Program-made: the position numbers and the translations under genes
Shown: piece after piece, positions 18,871 to 27,506 of the stretch
Layout: every line of letters begins with the position of its first letter
Position numbering within the stretch: position 1 is the first letter of the stretch
Source of the DNA: Pollutimonas subterranea
GTDB lineage: Bacteria > Pseudomonadota > Gammaproteobacteria > Burkholderiales > Burkholderiaceae_B
Length of the DNA stretch: 64,000 bases
Direction of reading: 5' to 3'
Assembly (NCBI RefSeq): GCF_002849655.1
Contig: NZ_PDNW01000001.1
Coordinates: forward strand, 186,001-250,000
The notes under the pieces: model-generated
Databases searched by the model: none
What the model saw: only the letters and a program-made list of their open reading frames with translations
Told to the model about the DNA's origin: nothing

Positions 18871-19848
18871 ATGAAGGCAGTTGAAATCTCGCAGCCAGGC
18901 GGTCCTGAAGTTCTGGTGCTGGTCGATCGTCCCGTACCCGAACCGAAAGCGGGCGAAGTGCTTATCAAGGTCTCGGCCGCCGGTATCAACCGTCCCGATG
19001 TTTTTCAGCGCAAGGGGAATTACGCGGCGCCACCCGGAGTCTCCGACTTGCCAGGCCTTGAGGTGGTGGGGGAAATCGTGAGCGGGGACGCCGCTGCGGG
19101 AGGGCTGGCCATCGGCGATAAGGTATGCGCCTTGGTCGCGGGCGGTGGCTATGCGGAATACTGCGTTGCACCGGCTCAGCAATGCCTGCCTGTGCCGAAC
19201 GGCCTCTCGGATGTCGAGGCGGCTGGTTTGCCGGAGACCTACTATACCGTCTGGAGCAATGTCTTTGATCGCGGTCGGCTATCGGCCGGGGAGTCCTTGC
19301 TTGTACACGGGGGTGCCAGCGGTATAGGCACAACGGCGATTCAGCTTGCCAGGGCTATGGGGCATGAGGTGTACGCGACGGTGGGCAGCGATGAACGTGT
19401 CCGCGCTGTCGAAGATCTCGGCGCTACATTGGGTATCAATTACCGCACTCAGGACTATGTGGAAGAGGTCAAGAAGGTCACTGGCGGGAAAGGCGTGGAC
19501 GTCGTGCTCGATATGGTGGCCGGTGAGTACATCAACCGCAATATAAGTTGTCTTGCGGATGACGGACGTATCGTGATTATTGCTTTGTTGGGCGGCGCCA
19601 AGGCGACGATAGATTGCAACCACGTACTACGCCGTCGCCTGACTATTACCGGTTCCACGCTGCGGCCAAGGCCGGTGGCATTCAAGGCTGAAATTACCCA
19701 GGCGCTCAAGCAACATGTCTGGCCCTTGCTCGAGGCCGGCAAAATTCGTCCCATTGTGCATACGACTTTCCCATTGGCCCAGGCATGTGATGCGCACGCC
19801 ATGATGGAGGCCGGCGAACAAATCGGAAAGATCATTCTCACCGTGTAG
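18871..19848 (+). CDS. NAD(P)H quinone oxidoreductase (zeta-crystallin/PIG3 type)
   Basis: This 325-residue medium-chain reductase lacks the zinc ligands of true alcohol dehydrogenases. N-terminal catalytic domain: MKAVEISQPGGPEVLVL and GINRPDVFQRKGNY. NAD(P) domain: LVHGGASGIGTTAIQLA at about residues 145-161. It resembles the PIG3 (TP53I3) subgroup that reduces quinones with NADPH. I start it at the ATG at 18871, which has AGGAG 5 bp upstream; the TTG at 18847 is in frame but has no site. Confidence 0.9.
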   Translation: MKAVEISQPGGPEVLVLVDRPVPEPKAGEVLIKVSAAGINRPDVFQRKGNYAAPPGVSDLPGLEVVGEIVSGDAAAGGLAIGDKVCALVAGGGYAEYCVAPAQQCLPVPNGLSDVEAAGLPETYYTVWSNVFDRGRLSAGESLLVHGGASGIGTTAIQLARAMGHEVYATVGSDERVRAVEDLGATLGINYRTQDYVEEVKKVTGGKGVDVVLDMVAGEYINRNISCLADDGRIVIIALLGGAKATIDCNHVLRRRLTITGSTLRPRPVAFKAEITQALKQHVWPLLEAGKIRPIVHTTFPLAQACDAHAMMEAGEQIGKIILTV

Positions 19849-19931
19849 AACGGTAGGAGCAATCGCCGCGTGCGGATTTCCGGCTTACAGGCTACAATGC
19901 CGGGTTATCCAATTTTTTCTTCCTGGGCTTA

Positions 19932-20681
19932 ATGAATACTGCTCTGATTCGTAAGCGCCTTGTAATAGGCAACTGGAAAATGCACGGCGCCCGGTCTACC
20001 AACGCTACGCTCCTTACGGGCTTGTGCGCGGGGGTGTCCGTCGTTCATAACTGCGACATGGCGGTGTGCGCTCCCTTTCCCTATTTAGGGCAGGTAAGCG
20101 CCTGCCTGCACGGTACCGGCATAAGTTGGGGCTCGCAAGATATCAGCAAGCACCAGCAAGGCGCCTTTACCGGCGAAGTCTCCGCAGACATGCTCAACGA
20201 TTTCGGCTGCCAATGGGCGCTGGTCGGGCACTCCGAGCGTCGTTCGCTCCATGGCGAGACTGATCAATTGGTGGCCGACAAGGCGGCAGCGGCGCTAAGC
20301 GCCGGTATAAGCCCGGTCGTGTGCGTAGGCGAAACGCAGGCCGAACAAGAGGCCGGACTCACTCATGAAGTGATTCAACGGCAGCTGCAACCCGTGCTGG
20401 CGCTTGGCGCCGAATCGCTGGCCAAGCTGGTCATTGCCTACGAGCCCGTTTGGGCCATCGGTACGGGCCTTACGGCGACGCCGCAGCAAGCTCAGGATGT
20501 GCACGCCTTCATCCGCGCGCAGTTGTCCGGCCTGAATGTTCCGCAGGTCCGAATTTTGTATGGTGGTAGCGTCAAAGCGTCTAACGCCAGCAGTTTGTTT
20601 GCCATGTCTGATATCGACGGCGCCCTCGTAGGTGGCGCGTCGCTGGTGGCAGAAGAATTTTTACGTATAGCGGCCTCATAG
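19932..20681 (+). CDS. tpiA: triosephosphate isomerase
   Basis: This 249-residue TIM-barrel enzyme interconverts dihydroxyacetone phosphate and glyceraldehyde 3-phosphate. Visible active-site blocks are GNWKMHG (catalytic Lys), VGHSERR (catalytic His), VIAYEPVWAIGTG (catalytic Glu and loop 6) and ILYGGSVKASNA (phosphate binding). Full length. secG follows 17 bp later. Confidence 0.97.
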   Translation: MNTALIRKRLVIGNWKMHGARSTNATLLTGLCAGVSVVHNCDMAVCAPFPYLGQVSACLHGTGISWGSQDISKHQQGAFTGEVSADMLNDFGCQWALVGHSERRSLHGETDQLVADKAAAALSAGISPVVCVGETQAEQEAGLTHEVIQRQLQPVLALGAESLAKLVIAYEPVWAIGTGLTATPQQAQDVHAFIRAQLSGLNVPQVRILYGGSVKASNASSLFAMSDIDGALVGGASLVAEEFLRIAAS

Positions 20682-20698
20682 GCCTCGGAGTTTTTTTC

Positions 20699-21220
20699 AT
20701 GCAATGGTTGTCACCTGTTCTTCTGGCGATCCAGGTCGTATCTTCGTTGAGCATTATTTTGCTGGTCTTGCTGCAGCAGGGCAAAGGCGCTGACATGGGT
20801 TCGTCCTTCGGTGGCGGATCCGCAGGTAGTTTGTTTGGCGCCACGGGCGCCGCGAATTTCCTGTCACGCGCCACTAAATGGGCTGCAATCATCTTTTTCG
20901 CATCGACGGGCGGCCTGGCATACCTGGCCCATAACCCCAGCGGTACGTCGCCACTCGACACCGGCGTGATGCAAGGATTCCAATCGCCGGTTCCTGCCGC
21001 ACCGGGTGCGACAGTGCCCGTAGCACCAGCCGTGCCGTCTGCGCCAGCCACTGCGCCCGAGCCTGCTCCTGCTCCTGCTCCTGCTACAGAGGCCGCTCCT
21101 TCGACAGCACCGGCTCCTGCTCCAGAAGCAACTCCTTCGGCAGAGCCTGCACCTGCTACCGAAGCAGCGCCTGCCGCTCAAGAGCCTGCGGCGCCGGCTG
21201 ACGCGAGCAAGAACAATTAA
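20699..21220 (+). CDS. secG: protein-export membrane protein SecG with long Ala/Pro-rich tail
   Basis: This is the small accessory subunit of the SecYEG translocon. The N-terminal 75 residues are the normal SecG fold: helix 1, the LLVLLQQGKGADMGSSFGGG loop with SLFGATGAANFL, and helix 2. After about residue 95 comes a tail of nearly 80 residues rich in Ala, Pro and Glu, making the protein 173 residues against about 110 in E. coli. Four tandem CCTGCT hexamers lie inside this tail at 21062-21085. It sits between tpiA and tRNA-Leu(GAG). Confidence 0.94.
   Translation: MQWLSPVLLAIQVVSSLSIILLVLLQQGKGADMGSSFGGGSAGSLFGATGAANFLSRATKWAAIIFFASTGGLAYLAHNPSGTSPLDTGVMQGFQSPVPAAPGATVPVAPAVPSAPATAPEPAPAPAPATEAAPSTAPAPAPEATPSAEPAPATEAAPAAQEPAAPADASKNN
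21062..21085 (+). repeat. CCTGCT hexanucleotide repeat in secG
   Basis: Four perfect copies of CCTGCT encode alternating Pro and Ala in the disordered SecG tail. Gain or loss of units by slippage would keep the frame. Confidence 0.8.
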
Positions 21221-21298
21221 TTTTCATGGGGATCTTCGCTCACTGCGAAGATCCGGAAAAGCGGATCAAAATTCGTGCTAGAATACCGCTCTTTACTG

Positions 21299-21383
21299 GC
21301 CGACGTGGTGGAATTGGTAGACACGCTATCTTGAGGGGGTAGTGGCGAAAGCTGTGCGAGTTCGAGTCTCGCCGTCGGCACCA
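21299..21383 (+). tRNA. tRNA-Leu (anticodon GAG)
   Basis: The gene starts GCCGACGTGGTGGAATTGGT and ends GCCGTCGGCACCA, with the acceptor stem fully paired and CCA encoded. The anticodon loop TTGAGGG carries GAG. The variable arm is long and the T-arm is GAGTTCGAGTCTC. It lies 78 bp after secG; in many betaproteobacteria nuoA follows directly. Confidence 0.96.
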
Positions 21384-21740
21384 AGAATTTTTCAAAGCAG
21401 TCCAAAACATACCTTAAGCCCATGGTTCCTAAAGAACCATGGGCTTTTTGTCGTCTGGCCGGTCAGAAGAGGTCGATGTGTATGATGGTCCCGCTGCTTT
21501 CGTGGCGAGGATTGATTGATTCACGCCACTGTCGCCGGCGACATCGATGGCAATGGCAACGCTCTCGTGAACGTCCATCAGGCAATAACTGGGTGTTAAG
21601 AGTTTAGGCGCTCCTGCCCGCCGGCATCTGAACCTTTCAGTCAGCTTGGGCGCATCAAAGACGAAGTGAGGTATGGCTTGAGTTATTTTGGACGATGTAG
21701 TAACGTTGCAACATTATAGAGCGTGCGAATGGAGGCTTCC
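21384..21740. other. gap between tRNA-Leu and antitoxin gene, no gene
   Basis: After the terminator at 21416-21449 about 290 bp remain in which I recognise no gene, insertion sequence or tRNA remnant. This is the left edge of the accessory block, and no attachment-site repeat of the tRNA 3' end was seen by eye. Confidence 0.5.
21416..21449 (+). terminator. rho-independent terminator after tRNA-Leu
   Basis: A perfect 13-base stem (21416-21428 with 21434-21446, AAGCCCATGGTTC and its complement) with a CTAAA loop leads into TTT. It ends the secG/tRNA transcript. Confidence 0.9.
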
Positions 21741-21995
21741 ATGACAGTCACAACCCTATCCAGCCGGGAACTTAACCAAGACCTTGGTCGAGCCAAGAAA
21801 GCCGCTTTACAAGGCCCCGTATTCATTACCGATCGCGGCAAGCCCGCCCACGTATTGCTAAGCATCACCGAGTACAAGCGCCTAACCGGAAAGCGCCGCA
21901 ACATCGTTGAAGCGCTTTCCATGCCGGGGCTAGCCAATATTGAGTTCGACCCGCCTCGTGCCGACATCCAGAGCCGACCAGCTGACTTGTCGTGA
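21741..21995 (+). CDS. Phd/YefM-family antitoxin
   Basis: This 84-residue protein has the Phd/YefM antitoxin fold. The N-terminal DNA-binding part starts MTVTTLSSRELNQDLGRAKK and contains GPVFITDRGKPAHVLLS, the family hallmark. The C-terminus would wrap the toxin. GGAGG lies 5 bp before the ATG at 21741; an in-frame ATG 18 bp upstream lacks a site. The toxin start overlaps its stop (TGATG), so the pair is coupled. Confidence 0.9.
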   Translation: MTVTTLSSRELNQDLGRAKKAALQGPVFITDRGKPAHVLLSITEYKRLTGKRRNIVEALSMPGLANIEFDPPRADIQSRPADLS

Positions 21996-22426
21996 TGTTC
22001 CTTCTCGATACCAACGTACTGTCCGAGCTGCGCAAAGCTGGAGACCGGAAAGCCGACCTTAACGTTATCGCGTGGCTTTCCGGTGTGGATGCGGCGAGTC
22101 TCTATATTTCCGCCGTGACCGTCATGGAACTTGAGGTGGGAATCCTGCGGATCGAGCGGCACGACCCCGTTCAAGGTGCAAGGCTGCGGACTTGGTTTGA
22201 CGTGCACGTCCTGCCAGAATTTGCCGAGCGTTCATTGCCGGTCGATACCGCAGTGGCATTGCGGTGTGCCCGTCTGCATGTGCCAGACCCGCGCGCCGAG
22301 CGAGACGCGCTCATAGCGGCGACAGCTCTTGTTCATGGAATGACGGTAGTCACAAGAAATATAGCTGACTTTGAGGCTACAGGCGCCCAGCTTCTAAATC
22401 CCTGGATACCGGCAGATTCCGATTGA
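21995..22426 (+). CDS. PIN-domain toxin ribonuclease (VapC/FitB-like)
   Basis: This 143-residue PIN-domain protein begins MFLLDTNVLSELRK, where the Asp is the first metal ligand. TVMELEVGI carries the conserved Glu, and DALIAATALVHGMTVVTRN carries the third and fourth acidic positions. VapC toxins cleave RNA, often tRNA, until bound by the antitoxin. The ATG at 21995 overlaps the antitoxin stop; a GTG one codon earlier is possible. The pair directly follows tRNA-Leu(GAG) at the edge of the accessory block. Confidence 0.9.
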   Translation: MFLLDTNVLSELRKAGDRKADLNVIAWLSGVDAASLYISAVTVMELEVGILRIERHDPVQGARLRTWFDVHVLPEFAERSLPVDTAVALRCARLHVPDPRAERDALIAATALVHGMTVVTRNIADFEATGAQLLNPWIPADSD

Positions 22427-22467
22427 GCCGTTGCAGCGGGACGAAGCCTTCAAGCGTCGCGGCCGAC

Positions 22468-23619
22468 CTAATCAGCTTTTGCGGCGAGCCCACCCAAGGC
22501 TCGTGAGTTCGCATCGGTGCGAAAGACAATAGGTTTTTCCGTTGGGGCTATCGTGTTGCTTTGAGCATCCGCTACGATATCCTGCAAGGTTTGGTGGAAG
22601 GCCGATTTATCGCAGACCGGGTCTGCATTGCTGGCGTCACCGGTTAATGCCAGGGCCTGGCAGCGGCAACCGCCGAAATCCTTGTCTTTGTCGGGGCATG
22701 ACCTACAGGGCTCTTTCATCCAGGCGTCGCCACGATACTTGTTGAACGCCTCGCTGTCGTACCAGATATGGTGCAGGCTATGTTCCGTAACGTTGGGGAA
22801 CTCGATGCCGGGCAAGGTCTTGGCCGCATGGCACGGCAGGGCCGAACCGTCGGGCGCAACCCCCAGGAAGACGGAGGCCCATCCGTTCATGCATGCCTTG
22901 GGCCGTGTTTCGAAATAGTCGGGCACCACGAAGAAAATACGCATCTTGTGCCCGAATTTTTCGCGGTATTCGTTCACGACGGCTTCCGCTCGTACCAGCT
23001 GCTCGCGATCGGGCAGGAGCTGGGCGCGGTTGACCAGGCCCCAGCCATAATACTGGGTGTTGGCCAGTTCCAGGTACTCTACGCCCAGGTCGTCGGCCAT
23101 CTGGATGATGCGACCAACATGGTCAAGGTTATGGCGATGCAGCACGACATTCAGGACCATGGGATAGTCGTACTGCTTGATCAGGTTGGCCACGCGCATT
23201 TTCAAGTCGAAGGTCTTGGTGCTGGACAGGAAATCGTTCATCTCTTTGGTGGAGTCCTGGAACGATAGCTGGATGTGATCCAGCCCTGCCTCTTTCATGC
23301 GTGCGATGCGTGGTTCGGTAAGGCCGATGCCCGAGGTGATCAGGTTGGTGTAATAGCCCAGCCGGCTTCCTTCTTCGACGAGTTCTTCGAGGTCGCTGCG
23401 TTGCAAGGGTTCGCCGCCGGAAAAGCCCAGCTGTGCCGCACCAAGCTTGCGTGCCTGCTGCATCACGTCAACCCATTGCGCTGTTGTGAGCTCACGGGAG
23501 TCTTGCGCATAGTTCAGTGGGTTATAGCAGAACACGCAGTGCAAAGGGCATTTATAGGTCAGTTCGGCCAACAGCCAAAGTGGCGGTGTAACGGGGCGGG
23601 GGACACAATTGGCGTTCAT
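22468..23619 (-). CDS. pqqE: PqqA peptide cyclase (radical SAM)
   Basis: PqqE is the radical SAM enzyme that forms the carbon-carbon bond between Glu and Tyr of PqqA, the first step of PQQ synthesis. It has 383 residues from the ATG at 23619. The SAM cluster motif CPLHCVFC (CxxxCxxC) comes early, after [25 protein letters not shown] follows, and the C-terminal SPASM domain has [18 protein letters not shown] for auxiliary clusters. Upstream in-frame Met codons would put about 40 unlike residues at the front, overlapping pqqD, so the internal start is preferred. It ends the pqqABCDE operon. Confidence 0.96.
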   Translation of the reverse strand: MNANCVPRPVTPPLWLLAELTYKCPLHCVFCYNPLNYAQDSRELTTAQWVDVMQQARKLGAAQLGFSGGEPLQRSDLEELVEEGSRLGYYTNLITSGIGLTEPRIARMKEAGLDHIQLSFQDSTKEMNDFLSSTKTFDLKMRVANLIKQYDYPMVLNVVLHRHNLDHVGRIIQMADDLGVEYLELANTQYYGWGLVNRAQLLPDREQLVRAEAVVNEYREKFGHKMRIFFVVPDYFETRPKACMNGWASVFLGVAPDGSALPCHAAKTLPGIEFPNVTEHSLHHIWYDSEAFNKYRGDAWMKEPCRSCPDKDKDFGGCRCQALALTGDASNADPVCDKSAFHQTLQDIVADAQSNTIAPTEKPIVFRTDANSRALGGLAAKAD

Positions 23620-23629
23620 GGAGTACCCC

Positions 23630-23893
23630 TCAGCGTATCCACCCACGCTCTTGGGCGGTTCGCATGAACTCTTCAACATCGGCCTGCAGGCCAGTGGCGG
23701 AAAAAGTGGTCTCGAGATCATTAACGATGGCAGCGATGTCACGCTGCCCGTCGCAACGCTTCAGGATTTCGGCAGCGCTGGTATTAAGCTTGACCATTCC
23801 TTCCGGATACAGCAGTACATAATTGTCTTGCGCTTCTTCCCACTGGAGCCGGAACAGTTTGGACAATTTGGGATTTTCAGGAAGTTCGCTCAT
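23630..23893 (-). CDS. pqqD: PqqA-binding chaperone PqqD
   Basis: This 87-residue RRE-type protein binds the PqqA peptide and presents it to Pqq[21 protein letters not shown] and [18 protein letters not shown] match the family. The start is the ATG at 23893 ([10 protein letters not shown]); a longer frame reaching into pqqC is not family-like. It lies between pqqC and pqqE with short spacing. Confidence 0.94.
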   Translation of the reverse strand: MSELPENPKLSKLFRLQWEEAQDNYVLLYPEGMVKLNTSAAEILKRCDGQRDIAAIVNDLETTFSATGLQADVEEFMRTAQERGWIR

Positions 23894-23907
23894 GATTTCT
23901 AGCCTGC

Positions 23908-24624
23908 TCAGGGGTTGGCTTTCTCGATGGCGTCCATCATGGACCATAATACATCGAGCTTGAATTGCAGGATTTCAAGTGCGCGATCTTGCTGTGCACG
24001 ACTGGTGAAATGATCCAGCGTCACTTGCAAGCCGTGCTCGACATCTCTTTCCGCCAGCGAAATACGACTGCGGAAATACTGCAAGCCGTCGGCATTTATC
24101 CAGGGGTAGTGCTGTGGCCAGTTGGCCAGGCGGTCTTTGTGGATTTTCGGCGCGAACATTTCTGTAAGCGATGAGCAGATGGCTTCCTGCCAAGACGACT
24201 GGCGGGCGAAATTGACATAGGCGTCGACGGCAAAGCGCACACCCGGCGCCAGGTGCTTCAGTGACCATAGGTCGGCGGGAGCAATTCCCACCGCCTCGCC
24301 AAGGCGCGCCCATGCTTCGATACCGCCGGCATTGCCATTGTGGCCGTCATGGTCCAATATGCGCTCGACCCATTTTCGACGGGTTTCACGGTCTGGACAA
24401 TTGGCAATGATGGCCGCATCTTTACGAGGAATGCTGATTTGATAATAGAAGCGGTTAGCCACCCAGGTGCGAATTTGATCGGGCCTCAGTTCGCCATTGT
24501 TCATCTTGACGTTGAACGGATGATTGATGTGGTAGCCCGCGCCTTTCGCACGTAGTTGTGCTTCAAATTCGATACGGTCCCAGGCGGGACTGGATGCGGT
24601 ATGCAAGGGTGTGGGGGCGTTCAA
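23908..24624 (-). CDS. pqqC: pyrroloquinoline-quinone synthase PqqC
   Basis: This 238-residue cofactorless oxidase carries out the last step, ring closure and eight-electron oxidation to PQQ. Family features: [35 protein letters not shown] and [18 protein letters not shown], where the His residues line the active site. The start is a TTG that overlaps the pqqB stop, with GGAG about 8 bp upstream; the next in-frame Met is 40 residues on and would cut conserved sequence. Confidence 0.96.
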   Translation of the reverse strand: MNAPTPLHTASSPAWDRIEFEAQLRAKGAGYHINHPFNVKMNNGELRPDQIRTWVANRFYYQISIPRKDAAIIANCPDRETRRKWVERILDHDGHNGNAGGIEAWARLGEAVGIAPADLWSLKHLAPGVRFAVDAYVNFARQSSWQEAICSSLTEMFAPKIHKDRLANWPQHYPWINADGLQYFRSRISLAERDVEHGLQVTLDHFTSRAQQDRALEILQFKLDVLWSMMDAIEKANP

Positions 24625-25541
24625 AGGTTTATCTCCATGCCGTCGAATGCAATCTCGATCTCATGGCGTTTCAATATGGCCGCCTGGTCTGAGTTTTCGT
24701 TGAGTATCGGGTTGCTGTTATTGATATGAATAAGAATCTTGCGCCGGGATCCCAGCGCATCGAGTATTTCTATCATGCCTCCGGGACCGGATTGCGGCAG
24801 GTGCCCCATGTCGGCGGATGTTTTCTTCGAAAGGCCCAGGCGTATCATTTCATCGCCGGTCCAAAGTGTGCCATCCACCAGCACGCAGTCGGCCTCACGC
24901 ATCGCGTTCATGATATGGGGTTCGATGTCGCCCAAGCCGGGTGCGTAGAAAAGCTTCTTGCCAGTCACGGTATTTTCGATGAGCAGCCCTACGTTATCGC
25001 CAGGCTCGGGCGCATTTCGCCGCGGTGAATAGGGCGGTGCCTTGCTTTTGAGCGGTAAGGCCGTAAAGCGGATATTGGAGACCCCGGGTACATGGATAGC
25101 CTGCGCCTGATCGGTGTCGGTCAACAGGTCTTGCCTGTTGACACCGCAGTAGTGCGACAGCACGTTGGCCAGGGGCAGCCCGGTAGACAGATCTTTCCAC
25201 ACGGACTCGGTGCAGTATAAAGGTATGGGCTTTCCTTCGCGCAGCATGAGCAAGCCGGTGACGTGGTCGATTTGCGCATCCATGAGCATTACGGCGACGA
25301 TTCCGGTATCGCGTATGTTCCGGGCGGGTTGCAGCGCGGGAGTGTTGCGGATCTGGGTGAGAATATCGGGCGATGCGTTGATCAGTATCCAATCCGTACC
25401 GTTGTCGGAGACGGCAATGGATGATTGTGTGCGGGCTTTGGCCTGAATGGTTCCTTTGCGAATGCCATCACAGTTGGGGCAATTGCAATTCCATTGGGGG
25501 AATCCGCCGCCAGCCGCAGAGCCCAGAACAATAACTTTCAT
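24621..25541 (-). CDS. pqqB: PqqB, MBL-fold protein of PQQ synthesis
   Basis: This 306-residue metallo-beta-lactamase-fold protein is a non-haem iron hydroxylase of the PQQ intermediate in current models. Visible: [19 protein letters not shown] with CNCPNC (structural zinc), [13 protein letters not shown] in place of the usual HxHxDH, and the C-terminal [11 protein letters not shown]. The length is normal. It is separated from pqqA by an attenuator hairpin. Confidence 0.96.
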   Translation of the reverse strand: MKVIVLGSAAGGGFPQWNCNCPNCDGIRKGTIQAKARTQSSIAVSDNGTDWILINASPDILTQIRNTPALQPARNIRDTGIVAVMLMDAQIDHVTGLLMLREGKPIPLYCTESVWKDLSTGLPLANVLSHYCGVNRQDLLTDTDQAQAIHVPGVSNIRFTALPLKSKAPPYSPRRNAPEPGDNVGLLIENTVTGKKLFYAPGLGDIEPHIMNAMREADCVLVDGTLWTGDEMIRLGLSKKTSADMGHLPQSGPGGMIEILDALGSRRKILIHINNSNPILNENSDQAAILKRHEIEIAFDGMEINL

Positions 25542-25558
25542 AAAGCTTCCGACAAAAA

Positions 25559-25589
25559 AGCGCGGCGCTGGTTTTACTAGCGCCGCGCT
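25559..25589 (-). terminator. attenuating hairpin between pqqA and pqqB
   Basis: A perfect 11-base stem AGCGCGGCGCT / AGCGCCGCGCT with a nine-base loop, read on the minus strand, is followed by six T (25554-25559). It lies 21 bp after the pqqA stop and 17 bp before the pqqB ATG. It would make pqqA mRNA far more abundant than the downstream genes, as reported for other pqq operons. Confidence 0.88.
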
Positions 25590-25610
25590 GTTCGCGATAT
25601 TAAGATCGTA

Positions 25611-25685
25611 TCAACGATTGGCAATGTACATGGTGATTTCAAAGCCAAAGCGCAGGTCGGAAAACTCGGGTTTACTCCATTTCAT
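25611..25685 (-). CDS. pqqA: PQQ precursor peptide PqqA
   Basis: This 24-residue peptide begins MKWSKPEFSDLRFGFEITMY. The Glu and Tyr of EITMY (E-x3-Y) are the residues joined to form PQQ, and the flanking residues match the family. CAGGAG lies 6 bp before the ATG. The longer open frame reaching to 25817 includes the promoter and is not the gene. Confidence 0.95.
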   Translation of the reverse strand: MKWSKPEFSDLRFGFEITMYIANR

Positions 25686-25776
25686 GGCATCTCCTGGCGA
25701 AACTACATGTGACTTTTCTAAAGATCGAAAACTGCACCAACCATTGCTTTGCGCCGTAATCGTTGCAGTCAATTTG

Positions 25777-25804
25777 ATAATATCACGCGGTACCCCTTTG
25801 TCAA
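25777..25804 (-). promoter_or_regulatory. sigma-70 promoter of pqqA
   Basis: On the minus strand TTGACA (25804-25799), a 16-base spacer and TATTAT (25782-25777) make a strong sigma-70 match. The start point would be near 25770, leaving an 85-base leader before pqqA. Its -35 faces that of the divergent hydrolase promoter. Confidence 0.75.
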
Positions 25805-25810
25805 GCAACG

Positions 25811-25839
25811 TTGACACCCAAAAAGGGTTATCGTAAAAA
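25811..25839 (+). promoter_or_regulatory. sigma-70 promoter of the divergent hydrolase gene
   Basis: TTGACA (25811-25816), a 17-base spacer and TAAAAA (25834-25839) point toward the hydrolase gene. The two -35 boxes are arranged as an inverted repeat TGTCAA-N6-TTGACA at 25799-25816, so one protein bound there could affect both directions. Confidence 0.6.
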
Positions 25840-25954
25840 ATGCGCTTTTAGCTGCAGGATGGTGAAAGTTAGTCGCCGTAGCAGCTTGTTGCACAAATGG
25901 AGCACATGTACCAAACCTGACACAAGTCTGAATAAAATAAGGAGAGGGACGTCC

Positions 25955-26878
25955 ATGGCTATTCCGTTTTCGCAAGGCATGCTTGATGTCGGGAGTGGTC
26001 ATAGGCTTTATTACGCCGAGTTCGGAACCCCTGGCGCTCCGGCTGCCGTGGTCTTGCATGGGGGGCCAGGAAGCTCCTGCAATAACGCAATGTTGGAATG
26101 GTTCGACTTGGCCAGGCATAGGGTGGTCCTGTTTGATCAACGCGGTTGTGGGCGCAGCATTCCAAAAGGTCGCCTTGCATGCAATACCACGCAGGACCTT
26201 ATCCAGGATATCGAACGATTGCGGCGGCATCTGGGTATTTCCACATGGCTCGTGGTCGGGGGATCATGGGGTGCGCTGCTGGGACTTCTCTATGCTGGCA
26301 CGCATCCTGCTTCAGTGCATGGCATGGTCTTGCGTGGCGTATTTTTGCCGAGGGACGAACAGCTGAACTGGTTCTTTCAGGACTTGAAGGCATTGGTGCC
26401 CGTTGCATGGAGGCATTTGACGGCGGACATGATTTCTAGTGAGAGCGTGGCGGTTCTTCCAACATTGTCTGATCGTCTGCTTCGGGGTACGCCAGCCATA
26501 GCGTCTGATACCGCAATGCGTTGGGGACGCTACGAGGACGCCGTCATGGCAGCCATGCTGGGCAGGCAATCAAGCCCGGATGGGCCGCTGCAAGCGGGAC
26601 AGCTGGAGAAATATCGCGTGCAGGCTCATTACCTTTCGCGGGCTTGCTTTGTTACCGAGAGGGACTTTTACCTTGCGTTGCAACGCATTGCAGTCGTCCC
26701 GGTCTTTGTGCATGGCACTCATGACTGGATTTGTCCACCCAGGAACGTGGTTCGCCTGATGGAATCCTTGCCGCAGGCTGATGTCAGATGGGTTGCGAGG
26801 GGCACCCATACTACTGCGGACCCGATGATACGCGACGCTTTACGGCTGGCTGTCAAAGACCACGAGCATGCGCAGTAA
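25955..26878 (+). CDS. alpha/beta hydrolase, proline iminopeptidase-like
   Basis: This 307-residue protein of the S33 peptidase family removes N-terminal proline in known members. Oxyanion region VVLHGGPGSSCNNAML, then LFDQRGCGRSIPKG, nucleophile elbow GGSWGALLG, late Asp in HGTHDWICPP and His in RGTHTTADP give a full catalytic triad. The start is the ATG at 25955 with AAGGAGAG upstream; the longer frame includes the promoter. It is divergent from pqqA. No pqqF-type protease is in the window, so a part in peptide trimming is possible but unproven. Confidence 0.85.
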   Translation: MAIPFSQGMLDVGSGHRLYYAEFGTPGAPAAVVLHGGPGSSCNNAMLEWFDLARHRVVLFDQRGCGRSIPKGRLACNTTQDLIQDIERLRRHLGISTWLVVGGSWGALLGLLYAGTHPASVHGMVLRGVFLPRDEQLNWFFQDLKALVPVAWRHLTADMISSESVAVLPTLSDRLLRGTPAIASDTAMRWGRYEDAVMAAMLGRQSSPDGPLQAGQLEKYRVQAHYLSRACFVTERDFYLALQRIAVVPVFVHGTHDWICPPRNVVRLMESLPQADVRWVARGTHTTADPMIRDALRLAVKDHEHAQ

Positions 26879-26925
26879 TACGGCACAAAATAAAAATATT
26901 CAGGCAACAGAAGGGGGACGGTGTG

Positions 26926-27471
26926 ATGGTTCAACAGTACACGCGTACGGCAATATGGCTGCATTGGTCTATTGCCATTTTATTGCTCAGTCAGTTCGCA
27001 TTCGGATGGTATCTTCAGGAAATCCCGCGCGGCGTACCCGAGCGCAGCTATTTCGTTAATCTGCACAAAAGCACCGGCATTCTAATCGGACTATTGATCC
27101 TGGTGCGCCTGGGTTGGCGGCTTGCACATAAGCCTCCTCCGCTGCCGGACACCATTCCACGTTTCCAGCAGCGTATCGCTTCGGCGACACATATCCTGCT
27201 CTATGTCCTCATGATCGTCATGCCCTTGTCGGGTTATATCGCGTCGAACTTCAGCAAGTGGGGCGTCAAGTTCTTCAATGTGATCACGTTTCCTCCCTGG
27301 GGCTTCGAAGACAAGTTCATTTATGCAGTCTTCAATCAGACCCACAAAGTCGCTTCCTGGTTGTTGCTGGTACTGATTATTTTGCATGTGCTTGCGGGGC
27401 TTAAGCACCTGTTTATTGATCGCGATCGAGTTTTTTCGCGAATGTTGCCGCGTTGTTTTCCGGAACGGTAA
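26926..27471 (+). CDS. cytochrome b561 (di-haem, YceJ type)
   Basis: This 181-residue membrane protein has four helices. Haem-ligand histidines are seen in TAIWLHWSIA, NLHKSTGI, ATHILLYVLM and TNQ-free NQTHKVASWLLLVLIILHV. It transfers electrons between ubiquinol and a periplasmic partner. AGGGGGA precedes the ATG at 26926. Between the PQQ cluster and a beta-propeller gene it may serve a periplasmic quinoprotein chain (inference). Confidence 0.9.
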   Translation: MVQQYTRTAIWLHWSIAILLLSQFAFGWYLQEIPRGVPERSYFVNLHKSTGILIGLLILVRLGWRLAHKPPPLPDTIPRFQQRIASATHILLYVLMIVMPLSGYIASNFSKWGVKFFNVITFPPWGFEDKFIYAVFNQTHKVASWLLLVLIILHVLAGLKHLFIDRDRVFSRMLPRCFPER

Positions 27472-27506
27472 TAGCGCATTTCTAAAAATAGATTGGAGAC
27501 AAACTG

